The notes: generated from the sequence alone by a model not told the origin. A DNA stretch of 64,000 bases from Bacteroidota bacterium (GCA_029572935.1 JAKQHM010000038.1:38823-102822); one strand, 5' to 3'. Shown: positions 44,811 through 53,836, numbered from the stretch's first letter. Program-made: numbers and translations.

Positions 44811-46124
44811 TCAGACGCGGATGATATCAGCTCCAATGGCATTAAGCCTTTGGTCGATCCGCTCATAACCCCGATCGATTTGATGCACGGAATGGATGGT
44901 ACTCTTGCCTGTTGCTGAAAGTGCCGCAATCAACAAAGCTACTCCCGCCCGTATATCCGGAGAAGTCATCTCAATTCCCCTCAGTTGAAATTTCCGGTTC
45001 AATCCATTGACCGCAGCGCGATGGGGATCGCAAAGAATGATCTGGGCACCCATATCGATCAGCTTATCTACAAAAAACAGCCTGGACTCAAACATTTTCT
45101 GATGGATAAGTACATTGCCCTTGGCCTGAATGGCCATCACCAGCAATACGCTCATCAAATCAGGAGTAAAACCTGGCCAGGGCGAATCATAAATGGTCAT
45201 AATGGATCCATCCATAAAACTCTGTATCTCGTATTCATCCTGAGCCGGGATAAAAATATCATCTCCCCTGAACTCCATTTTCACGCCCATCCGTTCATAT
45301 ACGAAAGGAATAATACCCAGATGTTCCACCCCCGCGTTTGTGATGGTGATTTCTGACTGGGTCATGGCTGCCAGACTGATGAAACTTCCGATTTCGATCA
45401 TATCCGGCAGGAGCGTATGCTCCGTTCCTCCGAGCCTTTCTACTCCTGTTATGCGCAACAGATTGGAACCCAAACCTTCGATTTTAGCTCCCATCCGGAT
45501 GAGCATCTTGCACAATTGCTGGATATAAGGCTCGCATGCTGCATTGTAAATGGTGGTAGTACCGGAAGCCAGAACCGAAGCCATGAGCACATTGGCTGTA
45601 CCGGTCACCGATATTTCATCCATGAGAATATAGCAACCCTTGAGCGCATCAGCCTCAATATGGTATTGGTTTCTGCTCTCGTCGAACTTGAAATCAGCTC
45701 CCAGTTTCTGCAATCCCAAAAAGTGCGTATCTAATCTTCTCCTTCCAATTTTATCACCGCCTGGCTTGGGCAGGACCGCCCTTTTGAAACGTGCCAGCAG
45801 TGGTGCCAGCAGCATCACAGAGCCCCGGATTTTACGGGCTTTGCTTTGAAACTCTTCGGTACCAAAATAATCCAGATCCACCGTGGATGCTTCAAACGAA
45901 TAGGAGTGCGGACCCAATCGCTCTACAACTACCCCCAGGCCTGCGATCAGATCGATCAGATGACGAATGTCCAGGATATCCGGTATGTTGTGCAGGATGA
46001 CCTTCTGATCGGTGAGCAAGGTGGCACAGAGGATCTGCAAAGCTTCATTCTTTGCTCCCTGGGGTTCGAGGATTCCCGCCAGCTTCCTGTTTCCTTGCAC
46101 TACAAAACTATCTCCTGTATTCAT
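44811..46124 (-). CDS. murA: UDP-N-acetylglucosamine 1-carboxyvinyltransferase MurA
   Basis: A 437-residue enzyme of the first committed step of peptidoglycan synthesis, adding enolpyruvate from PEP to UDP-GlcNAc. Signatures are GAKNEALQILCATLL (Lys/Asn pair), the loop LPKPGGDKIGRRRLDTH, and SPDIRAGVALLIAAL near the end. In the loop the residue matching E. coli Cys115 is Asp124 (codon 45753-45755): the naturally fosfomycin-insensitive form known from mycobacteria and Chlamydia. It follows parC by 15 bp and is probably cotranscribed. Confidence 0.96.
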   Translation of the reverse strand: MNTGDSFVVQGNRKLAGILEPQGAKNEALQILCATLLTDQKVILHNIPDILDIRHLIDLIAGLGVVVERLGPHSYSFEASTVDLDYFGTEEFQSKARKIRGSVMLLAPLLARFKRAVLPKPGGDKIGRRRLDTHFLGLQKLGADFKFDESRNQYHIEADALKGCYILMDEISVTGTANVLMASVLASGTTTIYNAACEPYIQQLCKMLIRMGAKIEGLGSNLLRITGVERLGGTEHTLLPDMIEIGSFISLAAMTQSEITITNAGVEHLGIIPFVYERMGVKMEFRGDDIFIPAQDEYEIQSFMDGSIMTIYDSPWPGFTPDLMSVLLVMAIQAKGNVLIHQKMFESRLFFVDKLIDMGAQIILCDPHRAAVNGLNRKFQLRGIEMTSPDIRAGVALLIAALSATGKSTIHSVHQIDRGYERIDQRLNAIGADIIRV

Positions 46125-46139
46125 TTTTCTAAAATTAAC

Positions 46140-48731
46140 TTATACATCAAAATCAATGGTATCTCCCGGTTTGATCGGACCTGATTTTTCCGCAGAGGGG
46201 CTCACAGGTGCCGAACGGTCCACCACCTTGAGCAAGGTGGTGTCCTCTATTTTATTTCCGATGGCTTTCCAGCCTTTTACTTCGACGAATTCATTTAAAG
46301 TTAAAATCTCATCGATCTTTTCATTTTTCCTCTTGTAGCTGAACAGCACTTCCGGATTCCTGTGGGTACTAGCAAAATAGAGCTTGGAATCTTTGTGTTC
46401 GCTGATGAATCTGAATTTTGTATTCAAAGAAGAAGTTTCAATTTGAAACCTCTTTGCCATGGACCATCTTTTTTCTCCCTCAAAATAAACGGCTGAGATA
46501 ATCATGCCATCGTAATATTTCTCCAATGAAATGATCTCCTCGTAGGGAAACCTGTGACTCATTTCGTATTCTGTCAGCTCATAACTTCCGTTCTTGTACA
46601 GACAGATCAATAAATCTCCTTTGTTGAGCCCACCCAGAAATCTGCCTCTTCCTTCGTTGTTGAGCCTGCCCGTATTTTCATCGTACCAGACCTGTTGTGC
46701 ACCCAGTGTGGATTTTCCCCTTTCTTTCAATGTAATTTTGCGTACCGGATACTTAGTAACTATGTTGCCCAGGGAAGTGCGGCCTTTGATCTCCAACTCC
46801 GCAAAATCAAAATCGAATTGTTTGATCTTGGCTGAACAGCCCGGAGTGAGCTGGATGATGACCGACTCTGCCTCTCCTTCCGGATTGGCTGAGAAATAAA
46901 GAAGTTTGGACTTGGGATGACCTTTGGAAAGGTCGTATTCCTTGTCGCGGGTGATGGCTGTCACATTGAATCTTTTAGCCATGGTGCGGCCCGTTTCTCC
47001 ATCCACGTAGATCAGATTGTAGGTAGTGCGCTCATCCCCCTTTTTCCATACATCTACATGAATAATGTCTTTCCCTACAAACGTTTTATCTGCGATCCTG
47101 CTGACGACAAATTTTGCATCAGACCTGAACACAATGATGTCATCTATATCAGAACAGTCCTTGACAAATTCATCCTTTTTCAGACCAAATCCAATGAAAC
47201 CATCTGCGCGGTTGACATACAATTTTGAATTGTTTGCTACTACCTGAGTGGCTTGTATGGATTCAAACTCCATGATGCGGGTTTTTCGCTCTCTGCCCTT
47301 ACCGAATTTTTCCAGTAAGTTTTCAAAATAGCGAATGGTGTAATCGGTCAGGTGGGCTATGTGGTGGTTGACTGTATCCAGATCTGCCTCCAGCGACTTC
47401 AGGGTTTCATCTGTGTGAAACTTGTTGTATTTGGAAATTCGTTTGATCCTTATTTCCGTAAGATGGACAATATCCTCATGAGAAATATCGCGGTTTAGGC
47501 GGATCCTTTTATCACCGGAGGGTGCCTTCATGGAGGGCGTTACCACGTATTGGCGAAGACCTTTATCAATTACCTCAATGACTTCTTCCCAACTCTTACA
47601 TTCTTCTATGTCGCGGTAGATCCTGTTTTCGATGAATATTTTTTCAAGACTGGTCAGATGCCATTTTTCCAGCAATTCCTGTTTTCTGATTTCAAGTTCC
47701 CTTCCCAGAAGGGCCCTGGTATTTTCTGTAGAAATACGCAAAATATCCTGTACTGTCAGGAACAGGGGTTTATCCTCCACAATGACACAGGCATTGGGTG
47801 AAATGGAGACTTCACAGCTGGTAAACGCATACAGTGCGTCAATGGTGACCTCTGGTGAAGTGCCGGGTTGAAGCTCAATCCGGATCTCCACATCCTTGGC
47901 TGTATTGTCGGAAACCTGCTTGATTTTAATTTTTCCTTTTTCAGAAGCCTTGACGATGGATTCGATCAGGGCTCCGGTGGTCACCGAGAAGGGAAGATCC
48001 TTAATGATCAGGGTTTTTTTGTCTTCTACATCGATCCGTGCACGGACCTTGACTTTTCCTCCGCGCAAGCCCTGTTGATAATCTGACACGTCGATCGATC
48101 CACCGGTTTCAAAATCCGGGTAAATTTTGACCTTGTTTCCTTTCAACAACTGTATGGAAGCTTTGATCAGCTCATTGAAATTATGCGGCAGAATCTTTGT
48201 GGCCAGACCGACTGCAATTCCCTCCACACCATGTGCCAGCAGCAAAGGAAATTTCATTGGCAGCGTCTCGGGCTCCTTGTTCCGCCCGTCATAGGATAGC
48301 TGCCACCGTGTAGTCTGGGGATTAAAAGCTACCTCCAGTGCAAACTTAGACAACCGGGCTTCGATATACCTGGGTGCTGCAGCAGAGTCTCCGGTCCTGA
48401 AGTCTCCCCAGTTTCCCTGAGTTTCGATCATCAGATCCTTTTGCCCCATATTGACCAAAGCTTCCCCAATGGCGGCATCACCGTGGGGATGATATTGCAT
48501 GGTATGGCCTATCAGATTGGCTACTTTGTGAAATCTGCCATCTTCCTTTTCGTACATGCTGTGCAGGATTCTCCTTTGCACCGGTTTAAGTCCATCCTCT
48601 ATGGCCGGTACTGCCCGTTCCAGGATTACATAGGAAGCATAATCCAGGAAATAATCCTGATACATACCATCCAGGGTCAGAATGTGCCCCTCATCCCGGG
48701 ATGGTTGACCCGGCAATTGCGTATTGTCCAT
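46140..48731 (-). CDS. parC: Type IIA topoisomerase subunit A (ParC/GyrA type)
   Basis: An 863-residue DNA-cleaving subunit. Catalytic Tyr122 is in AAAPRYIEARL and the winged-helix QRDR is HPHGDAAIGEALV (81-93). The C-terminal beta-pinwheel carries a weak repeat and I see no clear GyrA-box (QRRGGKG), so topoisomerase IV subunit A (parC) is favoured over gyrase. The residue matching GyrA Ser83 is Ala86. No parE/gyrB lies next to it. The first Met (48731) is used, 16 bp after a TAnnTTTG box. It heads an operon with murA. Confidence 0.88.
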   Translation of the reverse strand: MDNTQLPGQPSRDEGHILTLDGMYQDYFLDYASYVILERAVPAIEDGLKPVQRRILHSMYEKEDGRFHKVANLIGHTMQYHPHGDAAIGEALVNMGQKDLMIETQGNWGDFRTGDSAAAPRYIEARLSKFALEVAFNPQTTRWQLSYDGRNKEPETLPMKFPLLLAHGVEGIAVGLATKILPHNFNELIKASIQLLKGNKVKIYPDFETGGSIDVSDYQQGLRGGKVKVRARIDVEDKKTLIIKDLPFSVTTGALIESIVKASEKGKIKIKQVSDNTAKDVEIRIELQPGTSPEVTIDALYAFTSCEVSISPNACVIVEDKPLFLTVQDILRISTENTRALLGRELEIRKQELLEKWHLTSLEKIFIENRIYRDIEECKSWEEVIEVIDKGLRQYVVTPSMKAPSGDKRIRLNRDISHEDIVHLTEIRIKRISKYNKFHTDETLKSLEADLDTVNHHIAHLTDYTIRYFENLLEKFGKGRERKTRIMEFESIQATQVVANNSKLYVNRADGFIGFGLKKDEFVKDCSDIDDIIVFRSDAKFVVSRIADKTFVGKDIIHVDVWKKGDERTTYNLIYVDGETGRTMAKRFNVTAITRDKEYDLSKGHPKSKLLYFSANPEGEAESVIIQLTPGCSAKIKQFDFDFAELEIKGRTSLGNIVTKYPVRKITLKERGKSTLGAQQVWYDENTGRLNNEGRGRFLGGLNKGDLLICLYKNGSYELTEYEMSHRFPYEEIISLEKYYDGMIISAVYFEGEKRWSMAKRFQIETSSLNTKFRFISEHKDSKLYFASTHRNPEVLFSYKRKNEKIDEILTLNEFVEVKGWKAIGNKIEDTTLLKVVDRSAPVSPSAEKSGPIKPGDTIDFDV

Positions 48732-48747
48732 AGACCTAGTTTGTCCG

Positions 48748-48755
48748 CAAAGGTA
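48748..48755 (-). promoter_or_regulatory. -7 box of parC-murA
   Basis: TACCTTTG on the minus strand fits TAnnTTTG, with TTTT 20 bp further upstream as a possible -33 element. Confidence 0.45.
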
Positions 48756-48811
48756 GCTAGTTTCAACATATTAATAAAAATATCTATATGTCAGGATAAT
48801 TCCCCCCTTGG

Positions 48812-48887
48812 TTAAAGAATCTTTAAAACCCAACTGGACCTTAATCCCTAAGGCTTGGTTTGGGTCCAAGGATTAAAACGATCAATT
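48812..48887. other. Leader with several small inverted repeats
   Basis: TTAAAG-aat-CTTTAA (48812-48826), CCTTA/TAAGG (48840-48854 area) and CTTGG/CCAAG (about 48854-48870) lie one after another before the small basic protein gene. They may be leader RNA stems or binding sites. Confidence 0.35.
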
Positions 48888-49193
48888 ATGAAAACCAGAA
48901 ATTTTGTGTTTATGACTGCCCTTCTTTTATCCGCAGTTACCCTGAATGCCCAAAGAAGGGCCGAATGTGATCAGAATCCGACCCGGGTCGGTTGGAGAGA
49001 TCGAGACCTCACCAGGTGGGAAAGGCAGGATCTGAGAAGAGATGCCATGGACCTGAATCGTTATGTCAGACATGCATCGGCTGATGGAAGGATCAACAGG
49101 AGAGAAGCTCGCAGGATCCGGCAGATGGATGCCGCATTAGACAGAAAAGCAGCCAAGTATCAATGCAATCCTCATCACAGAAGGCATCGCTAA
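48888..49193 (+). CDS. Small arginine-rich exported protein
   Basis: A 101-residue protein: signal peptide (MKTRNFVFMTALLLSAVTLNAQ), then a mature part of ~79 residues with an unusually high number of Arg (RDRDLTRWERQDLRRDAMD, RINRREARRIRQM) and two Cys (AECDQ, YQCNP) that could pair. SADGRINRREARRI resembles the loop of a calcium-binding EF-hand-like or TerB-like repeat, but not convincingly. I do not recognise the family. The start is the ATG at 48888; a TTG upstream would precede the signal. Confidence 0.7.
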   Translation: MKTRNFVFMTALLLSAVTLNAQRRAECDQNPTRVGWRDRDLTRWERQDLRRDAMDLNRYVRHASADGRINRREARRIRQMDAALDRKAAKYQCNPHHRRHR

Positions 49194-49202
49194 CTACCAA
49201 AA

Positions 49203-49231
49203 AAAACCGGTTCTGGGTCAGAGCCGGTTTT
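49203..49231. terminator. Bidirectional intrinsic terminator
   Basis: The arms AAAACCGGTTCT and AGAGCCGGTTTT (one wobble) pair around GGGTC. It separates the converging small basic protein gene and the Ppx-like gene. Confidence 0.8.
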
Positions 49232-49255
49232 CAATTTCTGATTTCATCTCTGATC

Positions 49256-50272
49256 TTATTTCAGACCCAGTAAGAATCCGATTGTAAAGTTTGCATCCCA
49301 GTCGAAGACAAAAGTTTTGCAACCGGTTTCTTCCGCAATAGCCTTGTAAATATTCAATCCAGCCTTTTGCTTTTCGCCGTTTGCAACATAATCAGATGGT
49401 GCTTTCAGTACAGTGTACCGCTCTTTTCCATTCCTGACCTGTTTGGCCAATTCAAATGGAATGCCCCCGATGATAAAACAGTAGTCTCTATGTGAGACCG
49501 GCACCTGACCCACTGTGCGGGAAACATCCCCTGCTACCTGAGCATCTGTCAGATTTTTCTGAAAATACTTCGATCCATGGGTTTCGAGTGCGGTGATTTT
49601 ACCTTCAAAACGGTAAGCCAGCTTGGTGTTCCCGGATCCCATATCCACCATGAATGATTTGTCCTCATAGGCCTGAGGCATGGCACAGTTAAAGCCATAG
49701 GTTCCCTCCTGCTGAGGGGTCACTTCATTTACATAGTATCCCAAAGCTTTGAGGCCACGCGAGATCTTCATTACCTTTTCTTCTGTTTTGGCACCTGAAC
49801 TCACCACGAAGTGAATGTCCTTACCCGCCACGCCATAGTCCAGCATACCGCGGATGTAATTTTTCAAGCCGCTGCGCACATCGTCATCTGTCACCATCTT
49901 TTCGTGTACGAGGCTGGAGCCAAACTCAGCTTTCTCTAACTTCCAGCGTTTCTGATCGTCTACCAAAACGATAAATGAATTGAAACCGGCTGCTCCCAGC
50001 TCGACCACTCCTTTGAGTTTACCATTGACCGGCACAGGGGCCTGAAAATTAAATGCTGGACTGGGAGTCTGTGTGGGTGCTCCATTTTCAGAAGCCGCAG
50101 ACTCCGGAACAGAACCGGACGCATCACCTGTATTGGAAGCATCAGTCGATGCGGTTTCGGTTTTGGCGCCAAATTTTTCAACCAGCGAGGGTTCGTATCT
50201 TTTATATACAAAAAATAGTACACCAAGTATCAAACCAACGATGAGGAGTTTAGAAAATGCTGTGAGTTTCAT
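49256..50272 (-). CDS. Membrane-anchored Ppx/GppA-like (ASKHA-fold) protein
   Basis: A 338-residue protein: one membrane helix (about residues 8-24), a ~60-residue Ser/Thr/Ala/Pro-rich linker, and a globular domain from about 80. The domain shows ELGAAGFNSFIVLVD (phosphate-1-like), VSSGAKTEEKVMKISRGLKALGY, PQQEGTYGF where Ppx has its catalytic Glu region, and MVDMGSGNTKLAYR (phosphate-2-like). This order matches exopolyphosphatase/GppA proteins in shape, though the sequence is far from canonical. Enzymatic activity is not established. The start is the ATG at 50272; upstream in-frame sequence lacks a plausible N-terminus. Confidence 0.6.
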   Translation of the reverse strand: MKLTAFSKLLIVGLILGVLFFVYKRYEPSLVEKFGAKTETASTDASNTGDASGSVPESAASENGAPTQTPSPAFNFQAPVPVNGKLKGVVELGAAGFNSFIVLVDDQKRWKLEKAEFGSSLVHEKMVTDDDVRSGLKNYIRGMLDYGVAGKDIHFVVSSGAKTEEKVMKISRGLKALGYYVNEVTPQQEGTYGFNCAMPQAYEDKSFMVDMGSGNTKLAYRFEGKITALETHGSKYFQKNLTDAQVAGDVSRTVGQVPVSHRDYCFIIGGIPFELAKQVRNGKERYTVLKAPSDYVANGEKQKAGLNIYKAIAEETGCKTFVFDWDANFTIGFLLGLK

Positions 50273-50724
50273 AAGAAAACAGTATTTATTTTGGTAAAAT
50301 GAGAAATTTCTGATGCGAAAATAACACAACCGCACCTAGATCAGATGGAAATCTTTGTTATTTAAGGTTAATAAACTGTAAATCAAATTTACTGATACAG
50401 CCAAATTCTGAAGAGGGTACATCCCGGATCCAGTCCGTCCTATTCGGGCATCCTTGAAAGAAAATGAGATGGTTTCATAAATTGTATCCTGATTAGAGAG
50501 AAAGCCCTACTCTTCCCGGCTGCATATTCGAACGATAAGAAACCCGCATTAAATGATTAACCCGCTTTGAAAATTCGTGTATAGGGTTGAAGCTTTGTCC
50601 GATTAGCTATGTATAAGACTGTATGAAAAACAAAAAGCCGAAGGAATCCCTTCGGCTTTTATTGTATATCGAACTGTCTTAAAAAACCTGTTTTATAGCA
50701 CGATGCTGAATTATTAAATCCGGA
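50273..50724. other. Spacer before the Ppx-like gene
   Basis: It contains the terminator at 50633-50660 and otherwise no convincing gene or repeat. A one-mismatch -7 box (TATTTTCG, minus strand) lies near 50316-50323. Confidence 0.45.
50633..50660. terminator. Intrinsic terminator of the PDZ-T9SS operon
   Basis: AAAAGCCGAAGG and CCTTCGGCTTTT pair perfectly (12 bp, 4-nt loop) and are followed on the minus strand by a T-rich run. It ends the BlaI-M56-PDZ transcript. Confidence 0.9.
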
Positions 50725-51831
50725 TTACTCCACGATGATCTTTTCCTGAATGGATTTCTCTCCCTGGGTGATTTTCAGAATCACAGTGCCCTTGGTGTGC
50801 TCAAGGTTAATTTCTCTTTCGTATTTTCCATTGAAATCAGGCACCTTTTCGGAGTAAAGCTCTTTCCCGTTCAGGTCAATCACAGATACCTGTATAGGAC
50901 CTTTGTTTCCTGAATACTGTACTTTTAATTGTCCCTGACTGGGATTGGGGTATCCGGCCAGATACCTGAGTTCGAGACTTTCACTGACAGATGGACCAGA
51001 GTTATCCTCAGTCCTCATTTCCATCTCAATCTCTTTCTTCAGTTCGCGGGCCAATTCTTTCAGTTTTAAGGCTTCTTCCTTGATCTCTGAAGTGCCTTCT
51101 TTGATTTGCTCTCTCATTTTAACATCGATATCCCTGGAGATCTCATTCCCGATGGAGTTCATCGATTTCCATGATGGCATACACATTTCTTCCGTGCATT
51201 TTCCCAGGGTGACATTTGTCTTTTCAGATTCACCCGATCTCAGATACACGATCCGCACCTGATCGTTGATTTTATGTCCTGACAGCACCTCGATTGCAGA
51301 CTCCACATCGGTGATTTTCTTGTTGTCAATCTTTAGAATGATGTCACCTTCCTTCAGGCCGGCTTTGTCAGCACCCGAGCCATCGAATACCCTGTCGATG
51401 GTCGCGCCGTTGTCACCTCCTGCTTCCCTTAACACCACCCCCAATACCGCTTTCTCCGGATCACAGGTCATTTTGGCTTTTGCACAGCAGGCTTTTGCCT
51501 CTGCCATACATTTTCCGGCATTTTTTCCGTCTCCTTTGATGACAATCACACGTTTGTCATCATCCAGGACAATCTCTTCCCTTTGTCCCCCTTCGGTGAC
51601 AAATACTCGGACTTCCCTTTTTTCGCCGTCTGCACCTGCGTTCTTTAGTTCCTCTTCTGCCAGGGCCTTGATTTCGGTCTCAGTCATCTCCCTGCCATCG
51701 CTACGGATGATTTTTTTAATGATAATTTTCTGGCCTTTGCCTTCTTCTGTTGCGGTCTTGTTGTCCTGAGCCTGAGTATCCACAGACAAAACCCAAAGTA
51801 TGGAAGCAAGCATGAAAATAATTTGTTTCAT
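50725..51831 (-). CDS. PDZ-domain protein with T9SS sorting domain
   Basis: A 368-residue exported protein: signal peptide to about DTQAQ, a charged N-terminal part, a PDZ domain at about residues 126-210 (AVLGVVLREAGG, GADKAGLKEGDIILKIDNKKI), an alpha-helical charged stretch (235-275) and a C-terminal T9SS sorting domain (from YLAGYPNPSQG at ~290). Cysteines flank the PDZ domain (108, 115, 116, 123; 212, 217) and could bind metal or form disulfides. It has no protease domain, so it is a surface binding protein rather than a DegP-type enzyme. It starts 29 bp after the M56 gene and is probably the third gene of the blaI operon. Confidence 0.82.
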   Translation of the reverse strand: MKQIIFMLASILWVLSVDTQAQDNKTATEEGKGQKIIIKKIIRSDGREMTETEIKALAEEELKNAGADGEKREVRVFVTEGGQREEIVLDDDKRVIVIKGDGKNAGKCMAEAKACCAKAKMTCDPEKAVLGVVLREAGGDNGATIDRVFDGSGADKAGLKEGDIILKIDNKKITDVESAIEVLSGHKINDQVRIVYLRSGESEKTNVTLGKCTEEMCMPSWKSMNSIGNEISRDIDVKMREQIKEGTSEIKEEALKLKELARELKKEIEMEMRTEDNSGPSVSESLELRYLAGYPNPSQGQLKVQYSGNKGPIQVSVIDLNGKELYSEKVPDFNGKYEREINLEHTKGTVILKITQGEKSIQEKIIVE

Positions 51832-51860
51832 AATAATCCTGTTTTTAATTAGTATAATGT

Positions 51861-53411
51861 TTAGTTGATGACTGATTGATCTGCACTTCCGGGTTCAGCA
51901 TAGCGACTGAATACGCTTATGTTGCGATGCTGATCCATAATGATGATCCTTACTTTATTGTCCCTGGAACGTTGCATTCTGTCGTGATCTGAAATAAAAC
52001 GTATGTTTTTCATGTTGGATTGCAGGGCCTCCTCAGTGATGACCTGAATCCATTTCTTAAGATCTTGTCGGGACTCCATAAGCTTTGCCTCCCAGTAGTA
52101 TTCCTGTTTTCCGGAAGGTGTGGCCAGGGTTTGGGTGATACTGACAGAAGCAGTGTCTGCAATTTTGTTATATACAATCGTAATTTGCGTGTCCACACTT
52201 ACATTCGCATCCTTTAATTCTATTACTTCTGCGATCGCATTTTTAAATTCTTCTTTCAAAGATTCATGATTGCGCAAAGAATCACTATCGAAAGCTTTAC
52301 TGCGTTTCTGCGCCTGGGTCTTTAGTTCTGGCTCTTTTACAGACAGTACATTTCCTGGTTTGTATTTTATGACAAGCTGATCCTGGCAGAATTCATTGGA
52401 TACCACTCCTGATCTATGCGAGGGGGACTTCATCTCCTGGTAGCCCAACAAAAAAGTTATTGCCCACAAAGCGATTGCAAAACAGATAGAAAGACGCAAT
52501 CTTCCTGAAAACTCGGTCTGTACTGGCAGCTTGAGTAAATTCCTAACCCTCTTTAGGAGTTGATTCTTCTCGGATCCAAACCCGACCAACTGAGGATTTA
52601 GGACCAGCCCTGGATTTTCTCCCAATTTCAGGATAAGCGAGGCATATGCATGGATGCTGGTCAGTTGGCTTGCAGCCAGATCATCCGCACATAGTTCCCT
52701 CTGAAATCTCAGCCTTGCAGTCAGGTAACGAACGGCCGGATTAAAAAAGAAAACCATATCGCAGAAATTACAAAGCGCATTGAAGAAATGATCTCCTGCC
52801 CGTAAGTGAGAAAGCTCATGAGCTAAAATACACTCAGCTTCGTGGTATTCCAATCTATTGACCCAACAGGTCGGTATTACGATGACGGGCTTGAATATTC
52901 CATAGACGAATGCTGATTTTATTTTACGGCTGTGGATCATGGAGACATATTTCGAATTGCCCAAACCGCCTCTGATTCGTTCAAAAATTTCAACCCACTC
53001 AACGGGAAACTCCATTCCAGCATTCATACAGACCTTGCGGATGAATAACTGGGATTCAATATGCCTCTTCAAGAACCACAGGAATCCGAAAAGCCAAATT
53101 GAATTCACCAAAAATACCAGTGCGAACTGGGATACCCCCAAAGATAAAAGGTCGGTATCAGGTCTGAGAATTTCAACCCATTCCCAAGGCCATAATAAGA
53201 TGCCGCACCCCACCAAAAAAAACAGAAGGGCAAATCGATAGGTAAAATGCCTCTGGCGGTTATCCATTCGCGGAACATATTGCTCCATAAACATGACAAC
53301 CAGAGCTATGATTCCCCCGATCCAAAGGGAGTGTAAAAACATCCAGCCTAAGGATAGCTGAAATTCATACCAGGCAGTTTGCATTTGTACTTTCAACAGG
53401 TCCGCCGTCAT
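51861..53411 (-). CDS. M56 (BlaR1/MecR1-type) membrane metallopeptidase
   Basis: A 516-residue protein with about four membrane helices in the first ~330 residues and zinc motif HELSH (198-202) in ECILAHELSHLRAGDHFF. In the BlaR1 model, sensing a signal activates this protease, which leads to cleavage of BlaI. The C-terminal ~180 residues do not show the penicillin-binding SxxK sensor of true BlaR1; they are charged with predicted beta strands. The signal is therefore probably not a beta-lactam. It is 11 bp from blaI and shares its operon. Confidence 0.88.
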   Translation of the reverse strand: MTADLLKVQMQTAWYEFQLSLGWMFLHSLWIGGIIALVVMFMEQYVPRMDNRQRHFTYRFALLFFLVGCGILLWPWEWVEILRPDTDLLSLGVSQFALVFLVNSIWLFGFLWFLKRHIESQLFIRKVCMNAGMEFPVEWVEIFERIRGGLGNSKYVSMIHSRKIKSAFVYGIFKPVIVIPTCWVNRLEYHEAECILAHELSHLRAGDHFFNALCNFCDMVFFFNPAVRYLTARLRFQRELCADDLAASQLTSIHAYASLILKLGENPGLVLNPQLVGFGSEKNQLLKRVRNLLKLPVQTEFSGRLRLSICFAIALWAITFLLGYQEMKSPSHRSGVVSNEFCQDQLVIKYKPGNVLSVKEPELKTQAQKRSKAFDSDSLRNHESLKEEFKNAIAEVIELKDANVSVDTQITIVYNKIADTASVSITQTLATPSGKQEYYWEAKLMESRQDLKKWIQVITEEALQSNMKNIRFISDHDRMQRSRDNKVRIIIMDQHRNISVFSRYAEPGSADQSVIN

Positions 53412-53422
53412 AAAAAGGGGTA

Positions 53423-53803
53423 TTATTTTATTTCAAAATCTCTGATCAGCCTTTTAATTTCCTCCAGTTCTTCTCCATTGGGTTTGTAATGTCCCAGCGT
53501 CTGAATCACAAGCTCCATAGCTGATCCTTCAAACACCTCTTCTACCAATTCAGTAACGGCAGATGATTTGATGTGCTCCTCTGTTATAAGTGCCGTGTAA
53601 ATGTGTGTTTTTCCAGACAACTCGCGGGTTATCAATCCCTTTTCCGTCATAATCTGCATCAGCTTAAGAGTGGTGGTGTATCCTGTCTCCTTATGCCGGC
53701 CGCAGATTTCATGGACAGTTTTTACGGTACTGGGACCCAGTTTCCAAAGAATCTGAAGAATATCCAGCTCGGCTTCTGTAGGCTTTAATTTATGATTTGA
53801 CAT
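53423..53803 (-). CDS. BlaI/MecI/CopY-family repressor
   Basis: A 126-residue winged-helix repressor: LKPTEAELDILQILWKLGPSTVKTVHE opens the DNA-binding domain (shown in part), with TGYTTTLKLMQIMTEKGLITRE as recognition helix and wing region, then a helical dimerisation tail. Members bind an inverted repeat and are removed by cleavage via an M56 peptidase, the downstream gene here. The inverted repeat at 53854-53869, overlapping the promoter, is its likely own operator. Confidence 0.92.
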   Translation of the reverse strand: MSNHKLKPTEAELDILQILWKLGPSTVKTVHEICGRHKETGYTTTLKLMQIMTEKGLITRELSGKTHIYTALITEEHIKSSAVTELVEEVFEGSAMELVIQTLGHYKPNGEELEEIKRLIRDFEIK

Positions 53804-53828
53804 CTTGCAGAAAGTATGAGTACCTCTG

Positions 53829-53836
53829 CAAAGATA
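53829..53836 (-). promoter_or_regulatory. -7 box of the blaI operon
   Basis: TATCTTTG on the minus strand, exact TAnnTTTG, 25 bp before the start codon. A TTCG 19 bp upstream, inside the inverted repeat at 53854-53869, is a possible -33 element, so a bound repressor would cover it. Confidence 0.6.
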
